From Microbispora sp. H13382 (GTDB lineage Bacteria > Actinomycetota > Actinomycetes > Streptosporangiales > Streptosporangiaceae), in NCBI RefSeq assembly GCF_014161445.1, contig NZ_JABBXA010000010.1:235210-299209 (forward strand): DNA of 64,000 bases, read 5' to 3'. Below, piece by piece: positions 52,088 through 61,030 of this stretch (positions within the stretch are counted from its first letter, which is position 1; each line of letters starts with the position of its first letter). The notes below the pieces were generated by a model. The model saw nothing but the letters and a program-made list of their open reading frames with translations, did not search any database and had not been told where the DNA came from. A program made the translations under genes and the position numbers.

Positions 52088-52492
52088 CTACTCGAGTCCT
52101 TCGAGACGGCGGGCATCTTTGATCTCGCTGATCCTGGCAGCCGTCATCGGGGTCCACTCTCTCCTCTCTCCAGCGGCACGGAGGGCTTCTCCAACCTCGC
52201 TGAGCTTCACGGAGGACAACACGCCCGCCCGCTCGATCAGGTCGTCCCGGGCCACGGTGGTCAGCCATGTGCACGGAGTAAAGCCTGGACGCGGGAACGC
52301 GAACCGCAGCACGCCTTCGAAGGGCAGTCCTTCCGGGGCTCCTACGGCCACTTCAACGCCCAGGCCGCTGATGTCGACGCCCGCTGGCGCAACGACCTGC
52401 ATCGCCTGAAACCTGGATGACTCCTCGTCCGAGAGCAGCACGACCGGGCGTCGCTCATCGAAGTCGACCCACCAGACTTCACCGCGTTGCAT
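52088..52492 (-). CDS. PemK/MazF-like toxin domain protein inside the IS
   Basis: The 134-residue protein starts at ATG 52492 with AGGAGG 6 bp upstream. MQRGEVWWVDFDERRPVVLL is the canonical N-terminus of PemK/MazF RNases. TWLTTVARDDLIERAGVLSS and KLSEVGEALRAA follow the usual fold, with a longer central insertion. MazF-type proteins cut mRNA or tRNA and are normally paired with an antitoxin; no antitoxin frame was found next to it. It lies wholly between the inverted repeats and is divergent from the transposase, so it is a passenger that may stabilise the element or regulate it. Confidence 0.75.
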   Translation of the reverse strand: MQRGEVWWVDFDERRPVVLLSDEESSRFQAMQVVAPAGVDISGLGVEVAVGAPEGLPFEGVLRFAFPRPGFTPCTWLTTVARDDLIERAGVLSSVKLSEVGEALRAAGERREWTPMTAARISEIKDARRLEGLE

Positions 52493-52625
52493 GTGTCCTC
52501 CTGGCACGAGACGGCGGGCGAACGCTGCGTGCCCCGTGCGGGACACGGAAGGGATGCGGCCCCGTCTTCGCACGTCGTGACCGAGGGGCGGTGAAGACGG
52601 GCGCGGCACCGTTGATCATCGGTGT

Positions 52626-53954
52626 GTGAAGACTGAAGATCATGCGGTGGCCGCGAGTCACAGCGTAGACCCTGCCCGCAGGCAGGAGGCGTTCGAGGTC
52701 CTGATGTCCCGGATAGCGGGCCGATTCGCGCGGGTTGAACCCCGGTGTCGGGTGCCGGACTTGGTGCTGGGGCTGCTGTCGGACCTGCCGCGCAAGAACT
52801 GCTGGAGCATCGACCGAGTGGGCCGGGCAGGCCAGTCCGCATGGAATGCAGCACCTGCTCGGCCGAGCTAAGTGGGATGCCGACACCGTGCGCGATGACG
52901 TGCGCGATGACGTGCGCGAGTACGTGCTGGAACATCTGCACGACGACGATGCGGTGCTGGTCGTCGATGAGACCGGGGACGTGAAGAAGGGCACGCACAC
53001 CGTGGGTGTCCAGCGCCAGTACACCGGCACGGCCGGGAGGATCGAAAACGCTCAGGTTCCTGTCTACCTCGTCTATGCAGGCCGCCGCGGACACGCGGCG
53101 ATCGACCGCGAGCTGTACGTCCCGCGCTAGTGGACGTGCGACCCGGACCGCTGCCGGGCGGCGGGACTGGGCGAGGACACCGTCTTCGCGACCAAGCCGG
53201 AGCTGGCCGCCCGCATGATCGGCCGGTTCCTTGATGCCGGGCACCGTGTGGGCTGGGTCGCGGGCGATGAGGTCTACGGCGGCAACCCCAAGCTGCGGGC
53301 CGCGCTGGAAGAGCGCCAGGTCGGCTACGTGCTCGCCGTTGCTTGCTCGGCCGAAGTCACCACGGGCGCGGGGAAGTTCGCGCGGATGCCCTGGCCGTGA
53401 AGGTGCCGAAGTGGGCCTGGCTGAAGCTGTCGGCAGGGGCCGGCGGCAAGGGGCACCGCTTCTACGACTGGGCCGTCATCGACCTGGCCGAACCCCGCCT
53501 CGGCAGCCACCAACTGCTGATCCGCCGCAACCGCACCACCGGTGAACTGGCTTACTACCGTTGCTGGTCGCCGGCTGCGGTGCCTTTGGCCACGCTGGTG
53601 CGGGTCGCCGGGTCGAGATGGCGGGTGGAGGAGACCTTCCAGTCCGGAAAGGGCCTGGCCGGACTGGACGAGCACCAGGTCCGCCGTTTCACCTCGTGGT
53701 CTCGCTGGGTCACCCTGGTCATGCTCGCCCACGCCTTTCTCGCCGTCGTCCGCGCTGACGAACACGCCCGCCATTCCGCCCCGGACGGGCTGATCCCGCT
53801 CACCTGCAACGAGATCCAGCGACTATTCACCACGCTCGTCGTTCGGCCCGTGCACGGTGCAGCCCACCGGCTCGGCTGGTCCGACTGGCGACGCCGCCAT
53901 CAGGCCCGAGCCCAGGCCAGCCATTACCGCCGACAAGCCGCGAATCAGACCTGA
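52626..53954 (+). pseudogene. IS701-family transposase, disrupted
   Basis: Family blocks appear in order but in changing frames. [18 protein letters not shown] comes first, then after a frameshift near 52840 the DDE region [20 protein letters not shown]. An in-frame TAG follows at 53128-53130 (after RELYVPR). FATKPELAARMIGR and GWVAGDEVYGGNPKLR come next, and after another frameshift near 53390 LLIRRNRTTGELAYYR and WRVEETFQSGKGLAGLDEHQ. DETGD, DEVYG and VEETFQ are the catalytic-region motifs. Three lesions make it inactive unless the read has errors. Confidence 0.88.
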
Positions 53955-53978
53955 AGATCACGATCTACGGCTGGAGTA
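53954..53978 (-). repeat. right terminal inverted repeat of IS701-type element
   Basis: This is the exact inverse of 51990-52014. It begins at the transposase stop codon and is followed by TTAG. Confidence 0.9.
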
Positions 53979-55634
53979 TTAGGAGCCGGCGATGCCGAGC
54001 TCGCGCTTGACCTCCTGACGGAGCACCTTGCCGGTGGCGTTGCGAGGCAGCGCCTCGGTCGTGATCCGCCACCGCGACGGCACCTTGAAGTAGGCGAGCC
54101 GGTCCCGCAGATACGCCCGCAGGTCGTCCTCGCCCACGTCCCGCCCGGCCGCCGTGACGACCACGGCTACGACCTCCTGGCCGAGGTCGGAGTGCGGGGC
54201 GCCGAGTACGACGCACTCCACCACCGCCGGGTGCTCGGCCAGCGCGTTCTCGATCTCGGCGGGGTAGACGTTCTCCCCGCCCCGGATGATCAGGTCGGAG
54301 CGGCGGGTGCTCAGGCGCAGCCGCCCGTCCTCGATCACCCCGATGTCGCCGGTGTGCAGCCACCGGTCCTCCCGGATGGCCTGCGCGGTCGCCTCCGGGT
54401 CACGCCAGTAGCCGAGCATGTTGAACGGGCTGCGGACGCAGACCTCGCCCTCCTCGCCCTCCGGCAGCGCCTTGCCCTCGGGGTCGCGGATCTCCAGCCG
54501 TACGGTCGCGATCGGACGGCCCAGCGTGCCGGGCGCCTCCTGCAGGTCCATCGGGGTGGCGACGGCGATCGCGGTGGACGACTCGGTCAGGCCGTAGCTG
54601 TCCACCAGGGACTGCCGGGCGACCGGGAACGCCTGGCGCAGCCGCTCCTTGAACGCGGGGGAGGACGGCGCCGAGGCCAGCGCGAAGGCGGTTAGCGAGG
54701 ACAGGTCGTAGCCCGACAGGTCGCCGTGCTCGATCAGCCGGTTGGCCATCGTCGGCACCGCGCCCCAGTTGGTGACCCGCTCCCGCTCGATGAGCCGCAG
54801 CACCCGGTCGACGTCGAACGCGCCCAGGTGCATCACGACGGCGCTGCCGGTCGCGAGGCGGGGCACCGCGAGATTGTGCAGGCTCGCGATGTGGAACAAC
54901 GGCAGCGCCAGCAGGTAGCGCCGGTCCGCGGGGTCCGTGGGGTCGCCGAACGCCCTACCGAGGGCGTCGTTCATCCGGTGGTACTCGACGACCGACGTGA
55001 GGTTGCGGTGCGTGTGGACCGCGCCCTTGGGACGGCCCGAGGTGCCGCTCGTGTAGATGATGACCGCCGGGTCGTCCTCGGCGGCGGCGTGCGGGGACAG
55101 CGGAGCGCCCGCGTACTGCTCGACGAGCCGGGGGAGGTCCTCCTCCAGGGTCAGGACCGCCGTCCCCGCCGGGGCGAGCGCGGCCCGCTTGGCATCGGCG
55201 ATGAGCACCTTCGGCTCGGTGTGGCCGAGGGCGTACTCGACCTCCCCGCGTGACCACCACGCGTTGTACGCGACCGCGATGGCCCCGGCGGCCACCGCCG
55301 CCCAGAACGAGACGATCCAGCCCGGATGGTTGGCCGCGTTGATCGCGACCCGGTCGCCGGGGCGCACGCCGTGCTCCTCGCGCAGCGCGGCGGCGAGCGC
55401 GGCCACCCGGCGCGCGTGCTCGGCGAAGCTCAGCCGCTCGTCCGCCGTCACGACGTAGTCGCGGTCGCCGTACGCCGCGGAGGCGGTGAGTACCTCGCCG
55501 AGATCGCGGTGCCGGTTCTTGAAGACCGTCATGCGCGTGCCGAGGACCTCCTCCTCGGCGAGCTCGAACGCCCCGCCGGGACCGGTGAGGCCGGCCATCA
55601 CCGCCGCCGCCGCGAGCCTCGGATCTGTCGACAT
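53979..55634 (-). CDS. class I acyl-CoA synthetase (FadD)
   Basis: The 551-residue ANL ligase has AMP motif [34 protein letters not shown], the A8 motif [36 protein letters not shown] and the C-terminal [14 protein letters not shown] with the catalytic Lys. The start MSTDPRLAA at 55634 is preferred over longer in-frame frames. A ribosome site-like AAGGGGA lies about 11 bp upstream and the longer version would cover the palindrome at 55730. In steroid pathways such a gene may be FadD3-like (ring CD propionate) or a side-chain ligase; the sequence does not decide. Confidence 0.87.
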   Translation of the reverse strand: MSTDPRLAAAAVMAGLTGPGGAFELAEEEVLGTRMTVFKNRHRDLGEVLTASAAYGDRDYVVTADERLSFAEHARRVAALAAALREEHGVRPGDRVAINAANHPGWIVSFWAAVAAGAIAVAYNAWWSRGEVEYALGHTEPKVLIADAKRAALAPAGTAVLTLEEDLPRLVEQYAGAPLSPHAAAEDDPAVIIYTSGTSGRPKGAVHTHRNLTSVVEYHRMNDALGRAFGDPTDPADRRYLLALPLFHIASLHNLAVPRLATGSAVVMHLGAFDVDRVLRLIERERVTNWGAVPTMANRLIEHGDLSGYDLSSLTAFALASAPSSPAFKERLRQAFPVARQSLVDSYGLTESSTAIAVATPMDLQEAPGTLGRPIATVRLEIRDPEGKALPEGEEGEVCVRSPFNMLGYWRDPEATAQAIREDRWLHTGDIGVIEDGRLRLSTRRSDLIIRGGENVYPAEIENALAEHPAVVECVVLGAPHSDLGQEVVAVVVTAAGRDVGEDDLRAYLRDRLAYFKVPSRWRITTEALPRNATGKVLRQEVKRELGIAGS

Positions 55635-55729
55635 GCCTATCAGTTCCCCTTCACGCCGGGATGCACCGCGAGCCGGAGTCAGTCCGTGGCGGAAATTGTG
55701 AGCATAGGCCGGGCGCGGCACGCCGGGAC

Positions 55730-55744
55730 TCCCGGTCACCGGGA
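55730..55744. promoter_or_regulatory. steroid-regulon palindrome, TCCCGGTCACCGGGA (perfect)
   Basis: A perfect 15-bp palindrome about 96 bp upstream of the FadD start. It is the only site of the set with full symmetry. It supports a steroid role for this FadD gene although it lies beyond the main cluster. A broken relative (CTCACTGAGACGGGAG) lies at 55776. Confidence 0.65.
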
Positions 55745-55839
55745 CGGGTGGACGGCCGTCGCCGTCCGGCGTGCCGCTCACTGAGACGGGAGTGACCGGC
55801 TGGATGCTCGCGTTGATCTCCTAGAAGCCCGCAGCCGCC

Positions 55840-56361
55840 ATGGTGTGCGCGACGGCCTTCACCATGCTGGGGAAGGTCTCCGAAGCCCGGGCGACGTTGA
55901 TGGGCTTCGCGATGGTCGTCATGCCGATCCTGGCGCTGCCCGCGTTGCCGAAGTTTTTCACCTGGGCGAGCGGCAGCGTCAGCGAGGCGGCCTCGGGCGG
56001 TGGTCTGCTCGGTACGGCCGTGGGGGGAGCGGTCGCGGTCGCGCCTTCCGCGGGGGCCGGTTCGGTTCCGGTGGTTTCGGCGGCGGCGACGGCGGGGGGC
56101 GAGCGCGGTCGAGCACGCCCGGTTCATGTCCTCGGCGATGCCGCCCCCGACCGGTGCAGGCCCTTCCTCCGCAGCGGCCGCCGCGTCCGGCGGGTCCGGG
56201 GCGTCGGCTGCGAAGGCCGGCGCCGCCGCGGGTCCTGCCGCAGGCGCGGCGGGGGCGGGTCATCACGGGGCTGGCCACCGGTGCGAAGAAGGCCGGCGAC
56301 ACCGTCTCCTCCTCGATGGATCCTCCGCGGCAGGTCGGAGCCCCGCCGGAGCGAGCCATGA
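55840..56361 (+). pseudogene. decayed membrane protein, possibly from a conjugative element
   Basis: Homologous-looking pieces run through three frames. First is a hydrophobic block FAMVVMPILALPALPKFF with ASGGGLLGTAVGGAVAV (from 55840). Then comes HARFMSSAMPPPTGAGPSSA and an Ala/Gly-rich run (about 56115-56265) in a second frame. VITGLATGAKKAGDTVSS in the third frame ends the series. The order resembles Ala/Gly-rich tails of membrane proteins from actinobacterial integrative elements, but I cannot name the family. Confidence 0.4.
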
Positions 56362-56529
56362 GCGGGACGGCGCTCCGGCCTCGGCCGTTGGACTCGACAA
56401 CAGTCCGGCCGGGCTCTGCTCCTTGTCCTCGGTGTCGTCTCGGCGTCAGTGACGAAGTCGCCGCCCGGCACGCCTACATCCGCCCACACCTGCACGCGGC
56501 GGCCTGGACGTCCGTGACACCATGACGGG

Positions 56530-56958
56530 GTGATCTCCGCTGATGAGCTCGTTGGCCGGCGGCTTGAACAGGTGACGCTGTCGTTGCACGAACACTCGAG
56601 CGCTGACGAGCCCTCGCTGGTGCACATGTGGCTTCACGTGAGCGGCCTGGGCTCCGTCCGCTTCCACACAGCGCCGGACGATTCGGTCGAACTGGCCCTT
56701 GATCAACCACACGGCGACTACGACATGGACGAGTGCGGCCGGGTCGTCGTCGCTTCCGCCCCGCAGGCCTTCCCGATGAGCGGCTTCCTCGGCCAATCGA
56801 TCCGAGCGGTGAGGCACATCGTGGATCGACACCCCGATGCGGAGATCGGGCTTGTGCTGGAGTTCGATCGCGGCCGGGTGAGCGTCCTCAATCTGGCGGA
56901 CGAGTTGGTCGTCACCGATCGCGGTCTGCCGGACGAGACCGGGCTCAGTAGTCGTTGA
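56530..56958 (+). CDS. hypothetical protein
   Basis: The 142-residue protein starts at GTG 56530 (ISADELVGRRLEQVTLSLHE), is soluble and acidic, and ends with EIGLVLEFDRGRVSVLNLAD followed by ELVVTDRGL. There are no recognisable motifs, signal peptide or membrane segment. Codon use is GC-rich at third positions, supporting expression. It stands alone between decayed genes. I do not recognise its family. Confidence 0.65.
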   Translation: MISADELVGRRLEQVTLSLHEHSSADEPSLVHMWLHVSGLGSVRFHTAPDDSVELALDQPHGDYDMDECGRVVVASAPQAFPMSGFLGQSIRAVRHIVDRHPDAEIGLVLEFDRGRVSVLNLADELVVTDRGLPDETGLSSR

Positions 56959-57182
56959 CACGGTGATCACACCGGTCGGCGGGAAACCACGGCTTGACCG
57001 CGGCCCTTCAGCCGGGATCTATCGGCCGATCTGCCTGGCTCCGCCTCAGGATGCCCAGCCGCACAGAACCCGATGCCCCCGCTGCGCCGGCCGGCGTCCG
57101 TCAGAGTGACGCCGTCCCCCGTCGCCCGGGCCCTGGCTAGAGTTTGCACCTGATCTTGTAGCGGAAGGCGGAGGGTTCGCGA

Positions 57183-57781
57183 TTGGCCGGCCAGACGGGA
57201 CGCCCCGGGTGGATGCACGTCGGGCCCCTGGAGGAGCGGCTGACACGCGGCTGGAGTCCGGACACCTTCCCCGACGCCGAGCTGCTCCTCGCCGTGATGA
57301 CGCTGGCCGCGGTGCCTCACGCCCTCGCGGCCCGCCTGGCGGCCCACCTCACCGGGGGCATCTACCTAGGCTATGGCTCGGTGCCGGACCTGCCCGGGTT
57401 CGAGTCCCTGCGAAGCCTGCGACTGCCCGTCCAGGGCGCCTCCTGGGACCTGACCCCGGGCGTCTACGACCCCAACACCCGCCGCATAGGCATGGCACCG
57501 TCCCGTCGACGAGTGTCAGCGTGTGCGGCCACGAGTTGGGGCATGCCTGCGACCACATGGACGGCTACCCCTCACGCGAGGAGTTCTGGCAGCACCTGCA
57601 GGACAGCTGCCGAGACCGCCTGATGCGGCCCTACCGGGAAGATGCCGGCGAGTTGTTCACCGAGGCCTTCGCGTGCACGCTCATCAGGAAGCTCACTCGC
57701 CTGATCCGGCTTTTCGGCGGGGACGAGGCGCCGGCCGAACGCGCCTATCACTGGCTGTCGGGTCGCTACGGCATCGGATGA
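57183..57781 (+). pseudogene. frameshifted HExxH zinc peptidase, lethal-factor (M34)-like
   Basis: The first 110 or so codons from a TTG at 57183 read LGYGSVPDLPGFESLRSLRL and LTPGVYDPNTRRIGM. Near 57500 the frame must shift to continue VPSTSVSVCGHELGHACDHM and AGELFTEAFACTLIRKLTRL. HELGH is a zinc-peptidase motif and the downstream Glu in ELFTEAFA fits a third ligand. The pattern GVYDP...HELGHACD...EAFA resembles the anthrax-lethal-factor-like (ATLF) domain. Restoring one base would give a protein of about 195 residues. It may be a real lesion or a sequencing error. Confidence 0.6.
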
Positions 57782-57880
57782 CGATGCTTCGCGAAAGGCC
57801 TGTGATGGTAGGCGGGCAAACGTTGCGGTTATGCTGGCGGAGCGGCCATGGTGTCGGCTGTTGAACGGAGAGGCGCGGCG

Positions 57881-58102
57881 ATGAGCGTGATAATGCTGCC
57901 CGGCGGTGTGCTCCGCGTGCCGACCACGACCACTCTGCCTAACGGCACCAAAGTCGACGGCACCCGCGAGGTCCGCCCGGACGACCCGGAATACCCGCAA
58001 TGGCTGCCCTACGTCCAGCGGGAATCTGAGCTGTGGCAGGGAGACGAGGCTGAGCAGGACCAGCGCATCCTGGCACGTTGGCGGCGCCGCGAAAGCGCCT
58101 GA
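57881..58102 (+). CDS. small hypothetical protein
   Basis: The 73-residue protein starts at ATG 57881 (GGAGAGG about 8 bp upstream): MSVIMLPGGVLRVPTTTTLP then a polar C-terminus with DPEYPQWLPY and WRRRES. It is compact and soluble with no known domain. It follows the frameshifted peptidase by 100 bp on the same strand. The function is unknown. Confidence 0.55.
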   Translation: MSVIMLPGGVLRVPTTTTLPNGTKVDGTREVRPDDPEYPQWLPYVQRESELWQGDEAEQDQRILARWRRRESA

Positions 58103-58293
58103 ACCCGTTGGGGCCGGTGGTGCGGCGCTGAGCGCGAGCTGAGCGGTACTTCGCGCACACGGCCTGTCGTGCAGGGTGTCAGCAGCGTGCTGGCCCAAAT
58201 CGCATTCGACCGGCGTGGTGAGGGTGTCGGGCAGCAGGGCGCCACGCGGGATTTCACTTGCGCCGCGAGTCGCCAGAGCCGGCGGCCGGCGCA

Positions 58294-58731
58294 ATGTCGG
58301 GAAAGATCACCTACCGGCAAAGTCCCATCAGGCGAAGATCGGATCCACTACGCTCTGCGCGTCTGACACTGGGAGGATTCGGTCTGCTCGCCTTATGGAT
58401 CTTCTGCCTGTTCGACGTGATCATCGCGGCGGAGGAGGACTGCCGGAACCTGCCCAAGGGGTTGTGGATCATTATCGTCTTGTTCCTCCCCGAGGTCGGG
58501 TCGATCCTGTGGCTGGTCGCAGGTCGGCCGCAGAGCGTGACGCGGCCCGGCGGGCTGCCGTACAAGGGCAACACCGGGCGCTTCCCCGAGTACGACCGGC
58601 CGGGCCGGTTCGTCCCCTCCAACCCCGACGACGACGATGAGTTCCTCCGCCGCTGCCGGGAGCGGGCCGAGGAGCAGCGCCGCGCCCACCGCGAACAGCA
58701 GCGTCAGGCGGAGAAGAACCAGGACCAGTAG
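58294..58731 (+). CDS. PLDc_N-type small membrane protein
   Basis: The protein has about 145 residues with two transmembrane helices (LTLGGFGLLALWIFCLFDVI and LWIIIVLFLPEVGSILWLVA) linked by AAEEDCRNLPKG. This is the phospholipase D N-terminal (PLDc_N) motif found in many small actinobacterial membrane proteins. The charged tail RRCRERAEEQRRAHREQQRQ is probably a cytoplasmic helix. ATG 58294 is the likely start; an in-frame start at 58258 has weak support. The function is unknown. Confidence 0.72.
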   Translation: MSGKITYRQSPIRRRSDPLRSARLTLGGFGLLALWIFCLFDVIIAAEEDCRNLPKGLWIIIVLFLPEVGSILWLVAGRPQSVTRPGGLPYKGNTGRFPEYDRPGRFVPSNPDDDDEFLRRCRERAEEQRRAHREQQRQAEKNQDQ

Positions 58732-58738
58732 TGGCGGG

Positions 58739-59125
58739 CTATGGGGCGAGCCCGATCCGGCCCAACGTCAGCGAGGTGAAGCCGGACACGGACCGGTTGC
58801 CGGGCAGCGCGAGGACGTCCGCGGAGATCTCGGAAGCACGGTCGCGCGCCTTGGGGAGAGGTCGCAGCGCGGCTTCCGGCAGGTGGTCGCCCGACTTGAT
58901 GTCCGGCGCGACGGCAGTGGTGAGCTGGACGCCGCAGAAGCCGGAAGTCAGGTGGCGGGTCAGGTCCCGGTCCAAGTCCGGGTCGGCCCCGGGGAAGTGG
59001 ACGAGGGTGAGCGCCGGGCGGAGCCCGAATCCCTCGCCGTGCGAATCGTGTCCCCGGAGGAGTTCGCCGAGATGGTCGCGCAGCTGTTGTAGGTGACGCT
59101 GCTCGTCCGCGTGTAGCCACATCAC
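58739..59125 (-). CDS. hypothetical protein
   Basis: The 128-residue protein begins MMWLHADEQRHLQQLRDHLG and continues with ALTLVHFPGADPDLDRDLTR. Third codon positions are strongly GC-biased on this strand, whereas the opposite strand gives Arg/Pro-rich shadow translations, so I favour the minus strand. No domain was recognised. It converges on the PLDc_N gene with 7 bp between the stops. Confidence 0.5.
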   Translation of the reverse strand: MMWLHADEQRHLQQLRDHLGELLRGHDSHGEGFGLRPALTLVHFPGADPDLDRDLTRHLTSGFCGVQLTTAVAPDIKSGDHLPEAALRPLPKARDRASEISADVLALPGNRSVSGFTSLTLGRIGLAP

Positions 59126-59186
59126 TCAGGCGAGAGGACCTAATTGGTGCTGGCCAGGTTGTTGACGGGGCCAGCGAGCAGGGAGG

Positions 59187-60365
59187 TCAAAGTTTGCGAG
59201 CCCAATGTTCTAGTTGGGCGGCGATCTGGGGTTCTGAGGCGAGGTTTTCGTAACCGGAGTTCCCGAGTCGCACGACGACTGTATCCGTGCTCGGATCGAC
59301 GACCATCACTTCTCCGTGGTAACCGAGTGCAGCGTATGCAGGCTGAGGCGTGTCGTGGAGGATCCAGAGACCGTTTCCGTAGCCCATGGGAATGCGGCCG
59401 TAGCGGGGCGGGGCACCTGTACCGTCCGAGACCACCGGTGTGTTGAGCGCAGCCGCGCTGCGCCGCGCGAAGTCGCTGTTCGGTTCGTCGAGGAGAAGCT
59501 GGCCGATTCGGGCGATGTCGGGGGCGGACGCGACGAATCCGCTCTCGTGCCAGGGGAAGCCGTGGCTGTCGACGAGCCACCATGCTGGGTTCTGAGCGCC
59601 GATCCCTGACCACAGAGCTTCTGCGCCCGGCCCGGTCATGAGGTTCCCGGTTGCGCGCTGGTATGCGATGCCGAGCAGGTTGGGCGCCCAGTCGTTGTAT
59701 GTGAAGACGCCAGGCTCGGAGGTGATGCGAGGGTCGTTGATGCTGGCGGTCCTCAGGTCGCCGGCGTAGTAGACGCGTGGGGCGTCCTGGTTGAACCATG
59801 GGAACCTGGCGACCACTTGAAAATCGATCCCGGATCGCATGTCCACCAAATCGCTGAGGGTGATCCGCGCGAACCGGGCGTCTCGTTCGTTGAGTTCTGG
59901 AACCCACTTCGTGATCGGGTCATCCCAGGCCATCTTCCCTGCCTCAACAGCCCTCGATAGCAACAGTGCGGTGATCGTCTTGCTGATCGAGAACACGGGC
60001 CGTGGTTCGTCGAGCCCGTGGCCCGGGGCAGACCACTGGCATATGAGCTGTCCATGTCGGACCACTACGAGCTGGGTTGCGCCGCCTGGAATCAAGACAT
60101 CATCGAGGCTCGCGCCGGCCACCCGTCGCACGTCGTCGCATTGATCTGAACCCACCCAGGGCTTCGGATCATCCGCAGGGAGCATCGTGTGCTGCTTCCA
60201 GCGGATGTCGTCTGTGCTGGACTCGCCATGGCGGATGACCCGCCATGCGAAGGCAATGTCTCCGCCGGAAAGGACGACCACCGCCGTCACCGCGACCATC
60301 ACAGCAGCGGAGAGGGAGAGCAGGCAGATTCTTGCTGATCGCTTCACACCATAACTATATGCCAT
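59187..60365 (-). CDS. beta-lactamase-family serine hydrolase (class C/esterase type), secreted or lipid-anchored
   Basis: The 392-residue protein has an N-terminal hydrophobic signal or anchor (ARICLLSLSAAVMVAVTAVV). A penicillin-binding/class C domain follows with S126-I-S-K129 in PVFSISKTITALLL, the Tyr-x-Asn region TYNDWAPNLLG and GYHGEVMVVDPSTD near the KTG-equivalent. Likely activities are esterase or DD-peptidase-like. Codons are clearly less GC-rich than those of neighbours, which suggests horizontal transfer. The ATG at 60365 lies inside a 31-bp palindrome; GTG 60347, just after it, is an equally good start. It is probably regulated by the divergent TetR. Confidence 0.82.
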   Translation of the reverse strand: MAYSYGVKRSARICLLSLSAAVMVAVTAVVVLSGGDIAFAWRVIRHGESSTDDIRWKQHTMLPADDPKPWVGSDQCDDVRRVAGASLDDVLIPGGATQLVVVRHGQLICQWSAPGHGLDEPRPVFSISKTITALLLSRAVEAGKMAWDDPITKWVPELNERDARFARITLSDLVDMRSGIDFQVVARFPWFNQDAPRVYYAGDLRTASINDPRITSEPGVFTYNDWAPNLLGIAYQRATGNLMTGPGAEALWSGIGAQNPAWWLVDSHGFPWHESGFVASAPDIARIGQLLLDEPNSDFARRSAAALNTPVVSDGTGAPPRYGRIPMGYGNGLWILHDTPQPAYAALGYHGEVMVVDPSTDTVVVRLGNSGYENLASEPQIAAQLEHWARKL

Positions 60366-60377
60366 ATAGTTATGGTG
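60347..60377. promoter_or_regulatory. 31-bp perfect palindrome between serine hydrolase and TetR
   Basis: The left arm CACCATAACTATATG, central C and right arm CATATAGTTATGGTG are exact inverses. It covers one start codon of the hydrolase and ends 14 bp before the TetR start. It is almost certainly the TetR operator. Confidence 0.85.
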
Positions 60378-60390
60378 GAGGAGGTTCCCG

Positions 60391-60960
60391 ATGCCACGTC
60401 ACTCACGGTTCACACGCGACGACGTGATAGCCGGCGCGCTCTCGATCGCCGACGAACAAGGCCTCGGTGCGGTAACGATGGCTGCGGTCGCCGGACGAGT
60501 CGGCGTCACGCCGATGGCGCTCTACCGGCACGTCGACGATAAGGAGCACCTGCTCGATCTCCTGGTCGAAGCCGTGTTGAGTGAGCTCTCGGACCCCGGC
60601 AGTCGTCTCTCCGGATGGCCACTGCTCGAGGCGCTTGCTCATGGGCTACGCGCGGCCGCGGAACGGCACCCGCATGTGTTTCCTCTGCTCCTGCAGCGGC
60701 CCGCGATCACAAGTGGCAGTCTGCTTCTGCGCGCGCGGATCCGTGGCGCGCTGCTCGACTGTGGTGTTCCGGCTGAAGACCTGGATCGTGGCGAACGTCT
60801 CGTCTCTACGGTCGCCCTCGGATTCCTGGCAAGCGAGGCCGGGGGCCGATTCCACGACGTACCGCCCGACCAGCGTGACATCGACTTTGAAATCCTGCTC
60901 GAACTCGTGCGTCAGGGCCTGCCCGCGCTGAACGGCCCACGGCACCACTATGAGTCATAG
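60391..60960 (+). CDS. TetR-family regulator
   Basis: The 189-residue protein starts with ATG 60391 behind GGAGGAGG. The DNA-binding domain is RDDVIAGALSIADEQGLGAV / VAGRVGVTPMALYRHVDDKE. The C-terminal domain is TetR_C_1-like (LAHGLRAAAERHPHVFPLLL). It shares the AT-rich 31-bp palindrome with the divergent serine hydrolase, forming a compact self-regulated pair that looks horizontally acquired. Its ligand is unknown. The end of the gene overlaps an IS481 transposase fragment by 11 bases. Confidence 0.86.
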   Translation: MPRHSRFTRDDVIAGALSIADEQGLGAVTMAAVAGRVGVTPMALYRHVDDKEHLLDLLVEAVLSELSDPGSRLSGWPLLEALAHGLRAAAERHPHVFPLLLQRPAITSGSLLLRARIRGALLDCGVPAEDLDRGERLVSTVALGFLASEAGGRFHDVPPDQRDIDFEILLELVRQGLPALNGPRHHYES

Positions 60961-61030
60961 AAATGCGCCGCTGACACCCGAGGGCCGCATGAGGCTCGTC
61001 CAACGTTGCCGCACCCGCCCTATCGCGCTG
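60950..61030 (+). pseudogene. N-terminal fragment of an IS481-type transposase
   Basis: From the ATG at 60950 the frame reads SHRNAPLTPEGRMRLVQRCR then TRPIA, the usual N-terminus of IS481-family transposases. Similarity ends after about 25 residues. Confidence 0.55.

Larger units (their letters stand above)
51990..53978. mobile_element. IS701-type insertion sequence carrying a PemK/MazF toxin gene
   Basis: A 1989-bp element is bounded by perfect 25-bp inverted repeats (left end TACTCCAGCCGTAGA...). It is flanked by the direct repeat TTAG (51986-51989 and 53979-53982), a 4-bp target duplication as in IS701 elements. It contains a broken IS701-family transposase on the plus strand and a PemK/MazF-like gene on the minus strand. 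Insertion is exactly at the stop codon of the acyl-CoA synthetase gene at 53979; the duplicated target recreates TAA, so that protein is unaffected. Identical ends suggest recent insertion, whereas the transposase is already defective. Confidence 0.85.

Noticed and set aside
55774..55792. CTCACTGAGACGGGAG as an eleventh steroid palindrome
   Set aside because: An extra base breaks the symmetry, and a perfect site lies 30 bp away. It may be a decayed copy but is not counted.
58637..59092. A plus-strand frame of 151 codons across 58739-59092
   Set aside because: Composition is Gly/Arg/Glu-rich with no motif. The minus-strand frame there has the expected GC-rich third positions.
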